A DNA stretch of 64,000 bases. Source: Gigaspora margarita. Its lineage: Eukaryota > Glomeromycota > Glomeromycetes > Diversisporales > Gigasporaceae. Where the stretch lies: NCBI GenBank assembly GCA_009809945.1, contig WTPW01001271.1, positions 135,807-199,806 on the forward strand, in the 5' to 3' direction. Below the pieces are notes generated by a model that was not told where the DNA came from, ran no database searches, and saw only the letters and a list, made by a program, of their open reading frames with translations. A program made the translations under genes and the position numbers. This document shows positions 43,897-55,319 of this stretch, piece after piece (the first letter of the stretch is position 1; every line of letters begins with the position of its first letter).

Positions 43897-45946
43897 AACC
43901 GATATATTATGATAATGCAGATCGGCTGATTAAATCATATAATAACTCCACAAGGGTCTACATAATCCCCGCGGAAATTCCGTGATGCTCATCACCAATA
44001 TATTGGTACTACTTATTTATCACAACGGCGGGAATAAGAAAGCCCCTCATTTGAGTGACGCCAAGGAAATCTATCAGGTTATCAGGTTATTTCCCCCTAG
44101 CGAGAAATAAGAGCGTTATTTTTCGGTTTGTATAGGTTATTAACGACTTATAAACACTACTTCCCGAAAATGCTTGTTATTTCCGGTTTACCGTTCTGGA
44201 AACTTGTTTTGACACTGATTAAAGTAGTGATTACAAGTCGTTAAGACCTGTCATGCGATAATATATTATATAAAAGCGTGGAACAATAATCATTAATCAT
44301 TACAAATACATAATACATATTATTACACAATGCCAATAGTTTTCAATTCACGTATGCAATATGAATGACTAAATATGGCGCCTAAAATAACATTTTTATC
44401 GCTGCTTTAAATTAATGCAATAAATGAATTTTGCAAATCTCATGAATTCAGCATATTATCAATGTGGTTTCCGAATTAATAATATAGGGGTATTAAAATT
44501 TTTATTTGTGTTTCAAATTTTTGAAATTGGAAAATGAAATGGAAGTTTGGAGACCTCATTTCGTGAAATCGGTAAACTTTTAATAATAAAGATCATCAGT
44601 TCAAATTTATCATAAAATGAAATAAATTGGGACATCATTTATTTTGCCGTTATTGGTTTTTCTTAATCGATCAATGGATTTTTTTTCTTTGTTATTTAGT
44701 GCTGGGCTTACTGTGTGTGAATGAGTGGTTTCTATTTTAATTTCATTTTACTCGCATTAGTCTAGTAAGAATAAAGATCATTTATCAATCCAAGAATTTA
44801 CGGCTTATTTAGCCGACACACATAGGGTTAGGTTAGCATTTGATTAGTTGTAGGTATATATTTTTAATAAATTACACTTGGCGTGATGCTGGCTATATGT
44901 GCGCTGTTGGGAATGATTGCCGAAGTAAGAATAGTTACTGTTACGGGGGAAAAGGTGTAACTGGGAATAGTAAAATTAATGACGGGCAATGCGCAAAAAT
45001 GAGTACAGTAGATTAGTTGCGCAACCAGCGATTATGAAATTTGCCTAAAATCGCTAATAAACCAGTAGCCCACGTGCTAAATAAAAAATTACTCAGACAC
45101 TAATTTTTCTATAGTATAGCTGGTTAGTGTTATTTCTCAATGCAGCCTAGCTCCGATGCATTCAGACCCTAAATTTTGCCGATCTGTTGTTTCGCATGAT
45201 TTCCGAAACTCGAGGCAAAATTCACATGCGCACATGAATTCAAAAAAATCATGTGCTTGACTTCCAAAACATTCCGAAACTCGAGGTAAAATTCACATCG
45301 CATGAAGTAAAATCAGTGATCAGAGCAGATCGACTTTCAGAATTTTCACTCGCGGTTTAGCTGCTAGGTATACGCTAGCTTATCAATAAAATCGATCTGA
45401 CTGGGGTATGTTCCAATGAGAAAATCGTTCCAATGGGATTTTTCACTGGAACCACTGGAACTCTGGAAGAAACTGGACGTCCAGTGGGGTTCTAGTCTTC
45501 CAGTGAACAATATTGCCTTAAGATGAATCCGGTAAATCTTTAATAATTGGGCTGTGAAAGTAATAGAAGCACCTTCTATCCATGTAAAGTTATAAAAGAG
45601 TTATAGTTTTACCTTATAAAGGGATAATCAACCAGCATGTCAAATAAAAATTCCAATTATTTATTTTGCTAAATCACCATCATCATGTCTCCGGTGAGGT
45701 ACCATATTATATAACTTAAAAATCGTACAATTCACCCTGTAACATTAATTCACGTTAATTTAGTCGATGTTAAAGCCAGATGCATCACAAAATTATTGAC
45801 ATTTAAAGAATACTGTATTTACCAGGCCATTTATCTGACATCACATAGGGTTAGCATTTGATTAGTTGTAGGCATATACTGTTAGTAAATTGTCATCCGC
45901 GTGATGCGGTAAAATAACTTGTAGGAGAAATGGAAATGAGTGTGAC
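43897..45946. other. 2-kb region with few repeats, no supported gene
   Basis: This is the least repeat-like part of the window. TATAAAAGCGTGG at about 44271 looks like a TATA box, but the first ATG downstream opens only about 12 codons. An 85-bp block (CATTTGATTAGTTGTAGG, with GTGATGC after it) occurs at 44805-44895 and again at 45825-45912. A second direct repeat, CCGAAACTCGAGG, lies at 45203 and 45271. Words TCCAGTGG/CCACTGGA cluster at 45425-45510. It may be intergenic host DNA or an unrecognised element. Confidence 0.5.
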
Positions 45947-46198
45947 TAGGGTGTGGGATGGACCAGGTCGGGCCGGGCCTGCTTAGACCCGAAACTCAGC
46001 CCGAAAATTATTTGTAGGCCCGAGCCCGGCCCGTGAAAAAAAAAAGCCCGTGAAATAAATCGGGCCAGGCCTTATTTAAAACTATACCCGGCCCGGCCCG
46101 CAAATTTATATGCATTACTAAAATTTTTCACTTATGAAAAATTAACTTCAAACAACCTAGGACTAAATATTGACATACATATTTGTCGCATGTAANTC

Positions 46199-46590
46199 AT
46201 AAAGTTTCAATTCCTATTCTTGGCACGATCCATTTTTGCTCAAACGAAGCCTTTATTCATTTTAATTATTTTTCGACGAAAATTCAGTTTTAAAAAATTT
46301 TATAAAATTACAATTCCTATTCTTTGGCAAAGTCCATTTTCATTCAAACGAAGCCTTTATTCATTTCTAATTATTTTCAACGAAAATTTGTTTTTAAAAA
46401 AGTTTCAATTCCTATTCTACATTTTCGCTCAAACAAAGCCTTTATTCAATTCTAATTATTTTTTGACGAAAATTCATTTTTAAAAAAAAATTGTGTAAAA
46501 TTTCAATACTATTCTTCGGCAAGGCCTATTTTCATTCAAACAAAGCCTTTATTCTTTTTCGACGAAATTTATTAGTTTTTAAAAAACTAT
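46199..46590. repeat. Tandem repeat, ~100-bp unit x4
   Basis: Four imperfect units share CAATTCCTATTCTT, CATTTTCRYTCAAAC, AAGCCTTTATTC and TTTTCGACGAAAATT. The unit is non-coding; the 87-codon frame across it merely repeats. Confidence 0.8.
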
Positions 46591-46805
46591 AGGTCGTGTT
46601 GAAGGAATGAACGATCTTGGTAACTCTTACAAAAATGGGATCGGAATTGAAAAGTATGAACCCAAGACATTCAATAATTATCAAAAACCTACTGATATGG
46701 GTCATACTAGTATAATATGGGGTCTTAAGCGTTGTTATTACATTGGAATTGGCCTAACCAAAGATAAAAATAAGAATGTATTAAGTGCCGGGAAAAACAA
46801 ACCCA
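46590..46805 (+). pseudogene. Captured Sel1-like repeat fragment
   Basis: The frame just upstream of and from ATG 46607 reads GMNDLGNSYKNGIGIEK, then a second unit with WGLKRCYYIGIGLTKDKNK. This is the Sel1-like repeat pattern (LGxxYxxGxGVxxDxxKA). Two units remain, with non-consensus changes (KYEPKTF for KDEPKAF). CTATAG immediately before it could be a splice acceptor, suggesting an exon taken with its border. Sel1-repeat proteins are scaffold-type proteins and are greatly expanded in Glomeromycotina. Sequence further on, to 47180, is open in shifting frames and was not identified. The fragment lies inside the hAT-type element, so I call it transduplicated. Confidence 0.7.
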
Positions 46806-47280
46806 AATCTCATGTGAGTCGTCCAAATATTCTACCTGCACGATATCATGAGAGATATGATAGAGTCAAAGGTTGCACCAAGAGTGAATCAAATGGAACT
46901 GAAGGTGAAGAGGGAAAACCAACTGAAGGTATGGAACTTTAGAAGCTGCATGCGTAGGGTGAAAGAAAAAGTTAAATCATTTAAAACCCGGTTTAGTGCA
47001 ATTAAATATAATAAAAGCCCAATGAACCGAAAGTATGATATGGCTGGAGAGTCTTATAAAAATAACCCGGAAGTTGATGGTGCTTGTAGAGTTTGGATGA
47101 TGAAGGTCAAAAATATCAGAGGTGTGAAGTCGGTAGGAAACAGGAGAAATGCAAAGACAGAAATGGAATTCTCGATATGAATGTAGGTCAATACTGATAA
47201 AAAAAAACCTTTATGCTCAATTTTTATTCTTTTATTAGTATAATTATGTATTTCTTATATTGGCATAGTTGTGGCATAGT

Positions 47281-47380
47281 CNGGTGATTAGATCTNCAAA
47301 NGGGTGATCAAAGCTCCAAACGGGTGATCAAAGCTCCAAACGGGTGGTCAAAGCTCCAATCGAGAGATTAAAGCTCCCCT
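47281..47380. repeat. 20-bp tandem repeat x5
   Basis: The unit CGGGTGATCAAAGCTCCAAA is repeated five times with drift toward the right. Three N lie in the first units, probably from read mis-assembly. Confidence 0.9.
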
Positions 47381-47805
47381 ACAAATTAAAACTATATAAG
47401 GGTTTAGTTTTCGCTTATGAAGGGAGGACAAGCAGTTAATGATTGTAGATAGTATTTAGTATAATTGTGATAATCCGAAAGAGAAATCTTATACCCGTAA
47501 TTATATGTAATGATTTATCACTTTAAACCATTTAACCTTAAGTACTTTGGTTAATGATCAAACTAAACCGGCACAGTAATGTCATCAAGTTCTCTATTGA
47601 TTTTGACTATAAGCTTACCGGGTATTATCGGGCCTTATCGGGCTTTTTTATAAAGCTTGAACCCAGCTCATTATTTAACAAGCCCGATCTGTGTATGGCC
47701 CGAACAATAGCGGGCTCAAAAATTAAGGCCCGAATTGAACCAAAGCCAAGCCCGGCCCGCAAGTTTCCGGGCTTAGCCCGGCCTGTCCCGCACCCTAAGT
47801 GTGAC

Positions 47806-48128
47806 CTATATTTCTCTATTTATTAATCTAACATTCAACTTGAATAGTTAGAGTAAATGTTTATGAACTTGAAGTTCATGAATATCTACTCTAATTCATT
47901 TATTCGTGTAAATTTAGAAGATAGGCATGAATAAAGAAGATTCTTATTATGGAATGTGCACATTGTAATGAAGATTTTTAAATGCAAAAGTTGCAGAAGT
48001 TCTTTTGTATTTCAATAAGCTTTACACGTTTAAGACGCAAAGTTAATAATCACATAAAGCATTATATCACTGGTTCGATTTTTCACGAGCTGAATCTGAT
48101 AAATGATAAACTTGAAAGCCTAAAGTCT
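47806..48128. other. Spacer, no supported gene
   Basis: A 60-codon frame from 47982 ends inside the next MITE and has no recognisable family. A small dyad ATTCATGAACTTGAAGTTCATGAAT lies near 47865. Confidence 0.4.
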
Positions 48129-48132
48129 AAAT

Positions 48133-48373
48133 GGGCTGCCGTAAATAGAAATCAAGCAAATTGACATTTCAAAAAAATTAATGCTTAACTTTCACCGCCC
48201 ATATCTTGAGCTATTTTCATGATTTATAGTCAAAAAAAGTTTTGATCTTAAGCTTCTTTTGACTAATAAATCATGAAAATTGCTTAGAAATTCATCATGA
48301 TATGAGCGATAAAAGTTAAGGCATAGATTTTTTTCGAAATGTCAATCTGCTTGATTTCTATTAATGGCAGCCC
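48133..48373. mobile_element. Palindromic MITE, GGGCTGCC ends
   Basis: Ends GGGCTGCCGTAAATAG and ATTAATGGCAGCCC. The arms continue as GAAATCAAGCAAATTGACAT and mirror for about 100 bp through CATGATTTATAGTC/GACTAATAAATCATG. AAAT flanks both sides (48129-48132 and 48374-48377), a possible 4-bp duplication. The sequence reads as one hairpin. Confidence 0.82.
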
Positions 48374-49341
48374 AAATGATTTCAAATGATTTCTATACAT
48401 TTTGGGTTCGTTTTTGGGTCTATACGGTTAACTTATTATTTTCATCAATCTTTTTATCTAGTAAACGTACTTATTTTTTTAACTATCCGATATTATCTCA
48501 GTTTTTACTACAACATATTGCATGTTATATCGTTTATTCATACATATGGAATCTTTACTAACAAAATCACTTTGGGATTACTATAGTCCCAATGTGTCAT
48601 TTTAGCCAAAATCCGAATACGATCATGCGATTTATGACACCTTCATTAATAATTATTATAATTCGAAAATGGAAATAATTTCGAAAGACGAAGTAATTCC
48701 GATAGATGGAAATATGATAGTTTCGAAAGATATTAAAAAAAAATTCCGAAAGATGGAATCATCATAATTCCGAGAAAAATATGCTAAAATTCAAGGAATA
48801 TCTTAGACAAACTAAAAATTGAGATGAAGCCAACTAGCGGGATATATTATTCTCCTCAAAATTTTACGCAAAAAAAATAAGTGGTTTTCTCCTTAGAGTT
48901 AAATGGCAGTTAGTGATTGTACCTGGGTAGAACTTGCAATTGTGTGACATAGTAATTTATCCAGATATCCGGGTAATTTAATAGTAACCAGATAGAAGTT
49001 TCCCCAACGGGTACAATCTCTAATGGCAGTGATATTCTTTATATTTTATTTCTAAAATAACTGCAAAAATAATTATTAGTAAATAAAAATTTTTATGAAA
49101 AAATGTGTTTGTCGCCGGCGGTGACAGTCACCGAAGCATGATCGACCAATTAGATCATGTAATGTTATGATCAAAACAAAACAAAGCGTCGAAACCTACT
49201 ATCATTAGGGTCAGGTTAGAGCCATAGTTAGGGTTCAGGTAAAGCTTGTATATAGTAAAATTTTGCAAGGAATTTTTTTTTTTTTGCATAAAAAAAAGTA
49301 GGTTCAGAAGTGATTTTTCAAAAGACAATTATCTTTTATCA
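48374..49341. other. Spacer with TTTCGAAAGA words, no gene
   Basis: Frames at 48364-48586 are AT-driven and unsupported. At 48660-48780, TTTCGAAAGAT/TTCCGAAAGATGGAA words resemble the array at 690-842. GTCGCCGGCGGTGACAGTCA near 49110 is an unusually GC-rich patch. From about 49150 a MITE-like core appears (ATGATCAAAACAAAAC, ATTTTGCAAGGAATTTT), probably one side of an older relative of the next element. Confidence 0.45.
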
Positions 49342-49652
49342 CTAGTGCGATGCATCGCTACTCCTGATTGACCAATCATTTTGTTTGTTTTGATTTTACA
49401 TTAATCAAAACAAAACAAATAGTGGCCAGGTTAAGATAGGGTTAGGGTTTGGTTGTGGGCAATAGTTAGACTATTTCCTAACCCAAAATTTTGCAAGGAA
49501 TTTTGTTGTTAAGAAAAAATTGTAGTTTTCATAGTTAAAATTTTAAATTAGAAGCAATTTTTTAAAAAATTGTTGTTTTGCTTCAATTTCACATTACACC
49601 TGATCCTGCATCCCAATTAGTTGATCAGAGGGTGGCGATGCATCACACTGGC
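49342..49652. mobile_element. MITE with GTGCGATGCATCGC ends
   Basis: Left CTAGTGCGATGCATCGCTAC and right GTGGCGATGCATCACACTGG are inverted repeats with few mismatches. The core contains GATTGACCAATCA, GGTTAGGGTTTGG, TTTTGCAAGGAATTTTG and ACATTACACCTGATCC, the order shared with 38745-39020 and family M. No duplication is resolved. Confidence 0.75.
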
Positions 49653-49997
49653 AATGAATAATAACTCTCTTTTCAAAAAAATCAAAGTTTTTGCATTTTT
49701 CATATTATATATAATCCTTTGATCTAATTGTTCGATTACACTCCAGTAACTGTTACTGTCAGCAACAAATAGATTCACTCAAATTTTTATTACAAAAAAT
49801 AAATTAAACACAGATATTTGAATGTGTTCAACTACTACTTTACTAAGTATGCAAAATCCCTTTAGTATTACAAGTTGTAATTTGTATGTTTTAGTAAAAA
49901 TAGTATTTTAATAAAATAGTTTTTTTTTTTAAAAAAAAAAAAAAGCAAGGTCTTGCCTCAGGTTCTTTATTAAGCAAATATCTAAATACATTAATTT

Positions 49998-50281
49998 TAG
50001 GGTTCCTCAAATTCAAATCAAATCAAATATTGGATTAATTTGAATTGATCAAATCAAATTGACCCTGATTTGAATTTGATTTGATTCAAATATTTGGATT
50101 TGAATTTGATTTGAATTTGAATTTTTAATAGTAATTTTCAAATCAAATCAAATATTTGTCAAATCAAATCAAATTTGGCCAAATTTGAATTTGATCAAAT
50201 CCAATATAGTCAAATTTGAATTTGAATTTGATCAAATATTTGATTCAAATATTTAAGATCAAATCAAATTGTGGAACTCTA
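49998..50281. mobile_element. TAGGGTTCC hAT MITE, copy 1
   Basis: Ends TAGGGTTCCTCAAATTC and AATTGTGGAACTCTA. Flanks ATTAATTT and ATTAATAT form an 8-bp duplication with one difference. Nearly the whole interior consists of AAATC, AAATTC and their complements, so it can fold extensively. It is inserted in the 3' UTR of LINE-C and therefore younger. Copy 2 is at 58952-59237. Confidence 0.9.
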
Positions 50282-50469
50282 ATTAATATATTACAATGTG
50301 TTGCATATTTCTATCTAAAAACTAAAACTTGGGCTAGTTTACCCACGATCCATACTTTGCTACATAGAGTCAAAGTTCCCACCTAGTCTATAATTGTATT
50401 TATGTAATTTGGTAAGGTATCATACTTTATAAAAAGTTGATACCACTTCTCTAGTTTGATCTGTGTATG

Positions 50470-53263
50470 CTATGCGTGTGTCTGTGAGCAGTGTGATTCT
50501 GATATTAGTGATGAGGCTATCTTTGCTCTAGAGCCTGAATTGGTCATTTGTTCCCTGCTTGGCATATTCAAGGTTTGGCACCTTGGTATCCAGATGTCTT
50601 TGTAGATTCTACTCACAATCTTGTATAGTAGAAAAGCTAATAGATTGTATTTTGATTTTGGTATTTTTGTAGCGTCATTGATTTCATGTGCAGTCACTAT
50701 TGAGAGTAGGCCAAGTATTACTCTGGTAATGTTTATTTGTAGGTCTGTGCGGCCAATCTGGTTAGTAATATATGTTACAATACAGTTGATGCTGGTTACC
50801 GACTGGGTCTGATATTTGTCAAAGATTTTCATTACTGATTCCACGATTATTTGTCTTAGACTAATACTGTTTTTGCTGCATGTTAGAAAATGATAGTTGC
50901 TTTTGCTTGTGTTGTGGCATCTGGGACATGTTGGAGATGGATATTGCTTTGGGTTATACTTGTGTAGAACATCCTGTGTAAGGAGTTCTTCCATTAGCAG
51001 TTTAAGTTTGAAGGCCTTTAGTTTGAAGTACTTTGGATTGGTATCACGTGTAGTTGGTACACATCGAAAGTTTATGAACTTCAGGAACGAAGTCCAATCT
51101 GCCTCCATTTTAATAGGGTCCCAAACTAGGAACCGTATCTGTGACTGCCACTGGGTGATATGTGTAGCGTTTTGAATGTGCCAGATGAATCAGTATATAT
51201 TGTGTTCTATTGGCATACCCAGCCAGGTTGGCTGCATAAAGTTATGGCACAGTTTAGTATAGTAAATTTCAGCTTTGATGAGTGAAGTGGTGTGACTAGG
51301 TTTTGGTTTAGTTGTTGAGAAAACGCATTCAAATTCAAAGACGAGGTTCTTCCGTGTGGTTATAGTTTTCCATGTGAACCAACTTGGTCCATGAGTTTTG
51401 TTTAGCAGGGTGGAGGTATTTTGTAGGGGTATATTATAGGGGGTCCTAGCAGTTTCTGTAAAATAGTGTTCTTTTGAGATTATTTTTCTCTTTGTCCCTC
51501 TGGGAGCATTAGAGCTATATATATTAGTGTTGATATTAGCTTCTTCACTGTTGTCAGCCAGATGGGTACCATGACCTGTAGCAGAAGGTTTGCTGCGAGA
51601 GCAGAGCATATGATTACTTCTTTTTGTATGCCATTAATGGTTCATTGCTGTAGTGTTAGAAGAAATGTAGTTATTTTTTGCTTATATATGAGGAATTGTA
51701 TTTTCTCTAGTATTCTGATTGTTTCCTTGTCTTCAATAATGTCTAACATGTAGTTTAGTTTTAACAATCTTGGGGCTATAGTGGTGATCTTTGGTCTTGT
51801 CAGTGTATATAGCCTGAGGTCTAGTGAGTTTGCTCATAGCTATCTTTTACTGTTTACTATCGTAAGTGTGAGCTTATTGATATTGACTTTCCTTGTGCAC
51901 TTTTTTTTAGCAAAAAGTGGTTATTTTGGTAGCATCCTGCGCATGGGCGCAGTTGCTAGTTTGCTGTATTTAGTGTCTAGTGGTTAATAATTGCCTGGTT
52001 GTCCTTTATGGATGATATCTGACTAATAAAATTGGAGTTAAAAGAGTAGTCGGTTGCCCAGTTTGCTCTTTTTATTAGTAAAGATCATGTATGTAGGGGT
52101 TGGGTATCATAAGGAGATTGTCATGTGATGTAAGATAATGCTTGTATATTTCCTTGCTCAGCGCCTAGTACCATTTGGGTTCTTTTCCTCTAGGTATAAT
52201 CTGTGTATTGTGGGTTAATTGGAACCAGAATAGTATACAGTCATGCTTGTACATGGTGCATTGTTCAACAGCTCTTATATTTAGCCTATTCAGTTTACTT
52301 TTAATGAGATCGGTCTGTGCATGTACTTTATGATCATATCTATAGGATTTCCATATCTGTTAGTGGTATGGGCCACTCCCTGTAGCTGTTGACGAAGACT
52401 ATTTAGAGCTTTGTGAGATAGGTTAGTATTTTTGCTAGTGGTATTCTATTGTCTATATGGGGAAGCATACAGTTTCCTCTGAGAATCGATCTGTTAGTCA
52501 AGGCAGCATTCTGGATTTGCTGTAGGCGTATGCATAGGTGGGAGGTTTGGAATTGTTTGTAATTTAATTGCCGCTACAGGGTTGCGAGGTATTGTTAAGA
52601 CTAGATGTCTGTCACCGTTTTCAGTTCACACATTTGGTGGTTGAAGAAAAGCAAATTTGGTACTGATTGTGCCATTTCTGCTTTGTGCTTGACTGTCATG
52701 GTATATTTGCTCATGAGTTTTTCTGCAATTGTAGTTGGAAGAAACACATTTTGAACTCTGTAGGCTACCCTTGTAAGAATAACCATATTGATGATATAGA
52801 TCACCTGCTTGTCTGTTTATTCTAGCTTGCCTGATTTTTCTGATTGCATTGTTTGCTTTCTCCTCGATGGTCTTTATGGTCTGTGTTTGGTCTTTTGTAA
52901 ATGAGTACCAACATCCAAGAAATCTGAATTTCTCTTTTTTCTTAATCATGACTAACTATTTTCCTCTGAACTCTATAAAGGGTAGTTGTCATAGTTGTGT
53001 GTTAGGTTGTTGTAGGGGTGTATTGAGGGTTGCTAGTACTAACTTGTTCAAGTTAACTTGAATGTTTGTTAATAAATAAAAGAAAGATGCTATTGCTAAA
53101 ATGTCTTGTAATTCCAGCTTGGATCAGGCCCAAATCATATTGTTCATGTATACCAAAGCTGGTGTATTTACATGCAAGGTTTTCTCATTCCTATCTTGTC
53201 TGTAGCATACTTGCATCTAGTAGGCTTCAATTTTTTGGTAAGTGCGAGTTAGTAAGGGATCAT
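50470..53263 (-). pseudogene. LINE-C ORF2 remnant (RT C-terminal part onwards)
   Basis: From 53262 down: DPLLTRTYQKIEAY, then VYMNNMIWA (the RT catalytic YMDD, here YMNN), KLELQDILAIASFFYLL and KFRFLGCWYSFTKDQ (thumb). Later come a KEPKWY...IPNPYIHD block and FKLKAFKLKLLMEELL. The motif CPRC-x8-H-x3-C lies within the last open stretch (51108-50470, 212 codons). The order matches LINE-B from ~33330 to 36098. Many stops and shifts separate the open pieces. Loss of both catalytic Asp residues shows it cannot have been active since the decay. The stop TAG lies at about 50440-50450 on the plus strand. Confidence 0.9.
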
Positions 53264-53279
53264 TTTTAATAAAATAGTT

Positions 53280-53640
53280 AAAGTTCAGATTTAATAATTT
53301 ACATAAAAAAAATCAAAACAATTGAAAACTGATGCTTATTGGCTAGATCAGATATGACATAAAAAATTGATTTTATATTGTCTTTCGGACTTTAAATAGT
53401 TACCATTTTTCTAGTATTTAATATGTAAAACACAAGAATATAAAATTAAAACAATTATAACTTTTTAAAAAACCACTTATAACTTAGAATTTTGGTTTAT
53501 AAAACTGCTTTTTTTTATTCAAAAAAAGTTTTGCAAATTTTGAAATAGAAAGCTTTTTAGCTATTGCTCTTATTTAACTTTATTCTAACTCTAAGCTAGT
53601 TGCTATTTGTTTTGTTTTAAATTTTTTTAAATCAAAAAGA
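53280..53640. repeat. MITE-core-like repeat
   Basis: Contains TTATTGGCTAGATCAG, ATATGACATAAAAAATTG, TTTATAAAACTGC, GTTTTGCAAATTTTG and TTCTAACTCTAAGC, the order of the shared MITE core. The tips are not clear. Confidence 0.5.
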
Positions 53641-54668
53641 GAGATTTGGGCTCTAACTTTATTTAGCTTGTAATGATGCAAATTACATCTAAATACAATA
53701 TTGAATTACATATATACAAGTATTAAGACTAAAATTGTTAGTTATGTATATCTAAGGATTATTTTTTAGTACACAAAGAGTCTTTAGTACAAAAAGTTTG
53801 TATTTTGATATACTAATTAATTATTTAGTATTACAAATATATTGTAACTTATATTACTGTTCTATAGTCAATTCTCTTTAAGTGTATATCACTGGAACTA
53901 GTACTTTGACCTGCATTTAGAAAAAACATGCATTTAAAAAAAAAATTTATAATTTGGTGCACTCCCAATAGTACATATCACAGATTTGCCTTTTTTAACT
54001 AATTGTTACACAAATTTTTGCTCTTAAGTAATGCAAAAAAGTAATAAACCAAACATCCTTTACAATTAATAAAAAGCTTTTTTAGTATTTATACAAAATA
54101 AAAAAACAAAAGGAATAAATAAAACAGCTTTACTAAGCAGTAGAAGTAAGTGCTAATATTATTTGTTGGAATATACAGGTATTTTAGAAAGAGTTGAATA
54201 GATTGATCATTTTTAGATAGATTGCAGATAAACTCAAAAGAAAATGTTCAAGAAAACAGCTATTTTAACTCACTTCTGACTTATAGTCAAATGTGTAAAA
54301 AACATAATTTTACCTATTTAATCATAAGTACAATATAAATTAAAAAAGCTGTTCTAATAAAAATTGGTTTATAATTATTTTTTAAATGAAACATTTTTCT
54401 ATTAATCTTTAATCATGATTAACTAAGTTTGGAGTTGAATTAAATTAGCTCATATAAACAAATATAAATAATAATAATTAAAATAATTAGGATTAGGATT
54501 AGAGGATTAGAAAGTTAGAGATTGGAGTTAGAATTAAGGTTAAAGTTAGGATCAATTTAAATTAAAATCTAAAGAACTTCATGAAAAGAGTATTTTTCAT
54601 TAAAAATAGAATAGAGATTACTAGGATCCCGAAATATATATAAATAGGCCAGGTTAATTATAAATTAC
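53641..54668. other. AT-rich spacer, no gene
   Basis: Nothing codes. TTAGGATTAGAGGATTAGAA words lie near 54490. AGGATCCCGAAATATA near 54623 resembles a degraded AGGACCCC tip. Confidence 0.45.
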
Positions 54669-54676
54669 TAAAAATA

Positions 54677-54961
54677 GGGGTCATCTAAAGCAGGGCAAAT
54701 TCACATGATTACAGCCAATCAAATTATAGAATTTTGGATCGCTGGCGAAGCAAAACAAGAAACAAAAATGAAAAACCTAAAAATACAAAAAATGGCAGTC
54801 TAAACCTACCTCAAGTGGGTTAGTAAAAATATCGGGAGGGCAATTTTGTTTATATATAATTACCTAAAAACCAATCTAACCCTAATATAAGATGACCCTA
54901 ACCCTAAAGTTAATCAAAAAATTATTAAAAAATATGAGTTGCCCCCGCTTTAAACATCCCC
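54677..54961. mobile_element. MITE with GGGGTCATCTAAAGC ends
   Basis: Ends GGGGTCATCTAAAGCAGGG and CCCCCGCTTTAAACATCCCC, with a perfect 8-bp duplication TAAAAATA (54669-54676 and 54962-54969). The ends resemble 24471-24758, and both sit in CAAAAATA/TAAAAATA-like targets. The interior has ACAGCCAATCAAATTATAG and ACCCTAACCCTAAAG words. Confidence 0.9.
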
Positions 54962-54969
54962 TAAAAATA

Positions 54970-55319
54970 GAAAATCTGCAAAAAAACCTCAAAAATAAGC
55001 AAAAAATTACTAAAAATAAAAAAAATCTGCATAAAACCCCCAAAAATAAACAAACCAATACCAGGTCTTAGATTACTCTAGCAAAATTTTGAAAGCATAA
55101 AAGAGGTATACTATAGTGCATAGTGTACTATATTTAAACTCTTTTAAAAAAAATTAAGATTATTAAAATTTGATTAAATTGATTAATTTTATAAAATTTA
55201 ATACAAATACTAGTAGTATTACTACATTAGCAAATTATATATATGTAATCTTATGTAAGTTATTACGGCCTGTAATATAATAAAAATTTTACAATCGGTA
55301 TGGTATATTATGTAATTTA
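54970..55319. other. AT-rich spacer, no gene
   Basis: Short repeats of AAAAATCTGCAAAAAA/CCCCAAAAATAAACA at 54965-55060, then AT-rich sequence. From 55240 it resembles 58150-58240 (TATATATGTAATCTTA; AAGCTATT). Confidence 0.5.

Larger units (their letters stand above)
45947..47797 (+). mobile_element. hAT-type element carrying a Sel1-repeat fragment
   Basis: Ends TAGGGTGTGGGATGG and CCTGTCCCGCACCCTA, with a perfect 8-bp duplication AGTGTGAC (45939-45946 and 47798-47805). About 150 bp at each end is filled with GGCCCG/CGGGCC words. The interior holds a tandem repeat (46199-46590), a Sel1-like coding fragment (46590-46805) and a 20-bp tandem repeat (47281-47380). There is no transposase. The terminus resembles that of the transposase-bearing element at 62417. 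Confidence 0.9.
49922..53263 (-). mobile_element. LINE-C: 5'-truncated LINE of the same family
   Basis: Minus strand. TTTTAATAAAATAGTT flanks it at 49906-49921 and 53264-53279, a perfect 16-bp target duplication. The T run on the plus strand at 49922-49930 is its poly(A). The element starts inside RT, just before the YMDD motif, so about the first 60% is missing, as expected from incomplete reverse transcription. The 3' UTR is split by the MITE at 49998-50281. It retains AATAAAG and a GAGG-CAAGA-CCTT tail hairpin (49945-49962) like LINE-A and LINE-B. Confidence 0.94.

Noticed and set aside
44805-45912. A pair of LTRs around an element
   Set aside because: The repeats are only ~85 bp and imperfect, with no primer-binding site, polypurine tract or coding sequence between them.
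46607-46942. Intact Sel1-repeat host gene
   Set aside because: Only two units remain, with non-consensus changes and shifting frames, and the fragment lies between the TIRs of a hAT-type element.
47281-47380. CRISPR-like array
   Set aside because: The 20-bp units are directly adjacent without spacers, and the genome is eukaryotic.
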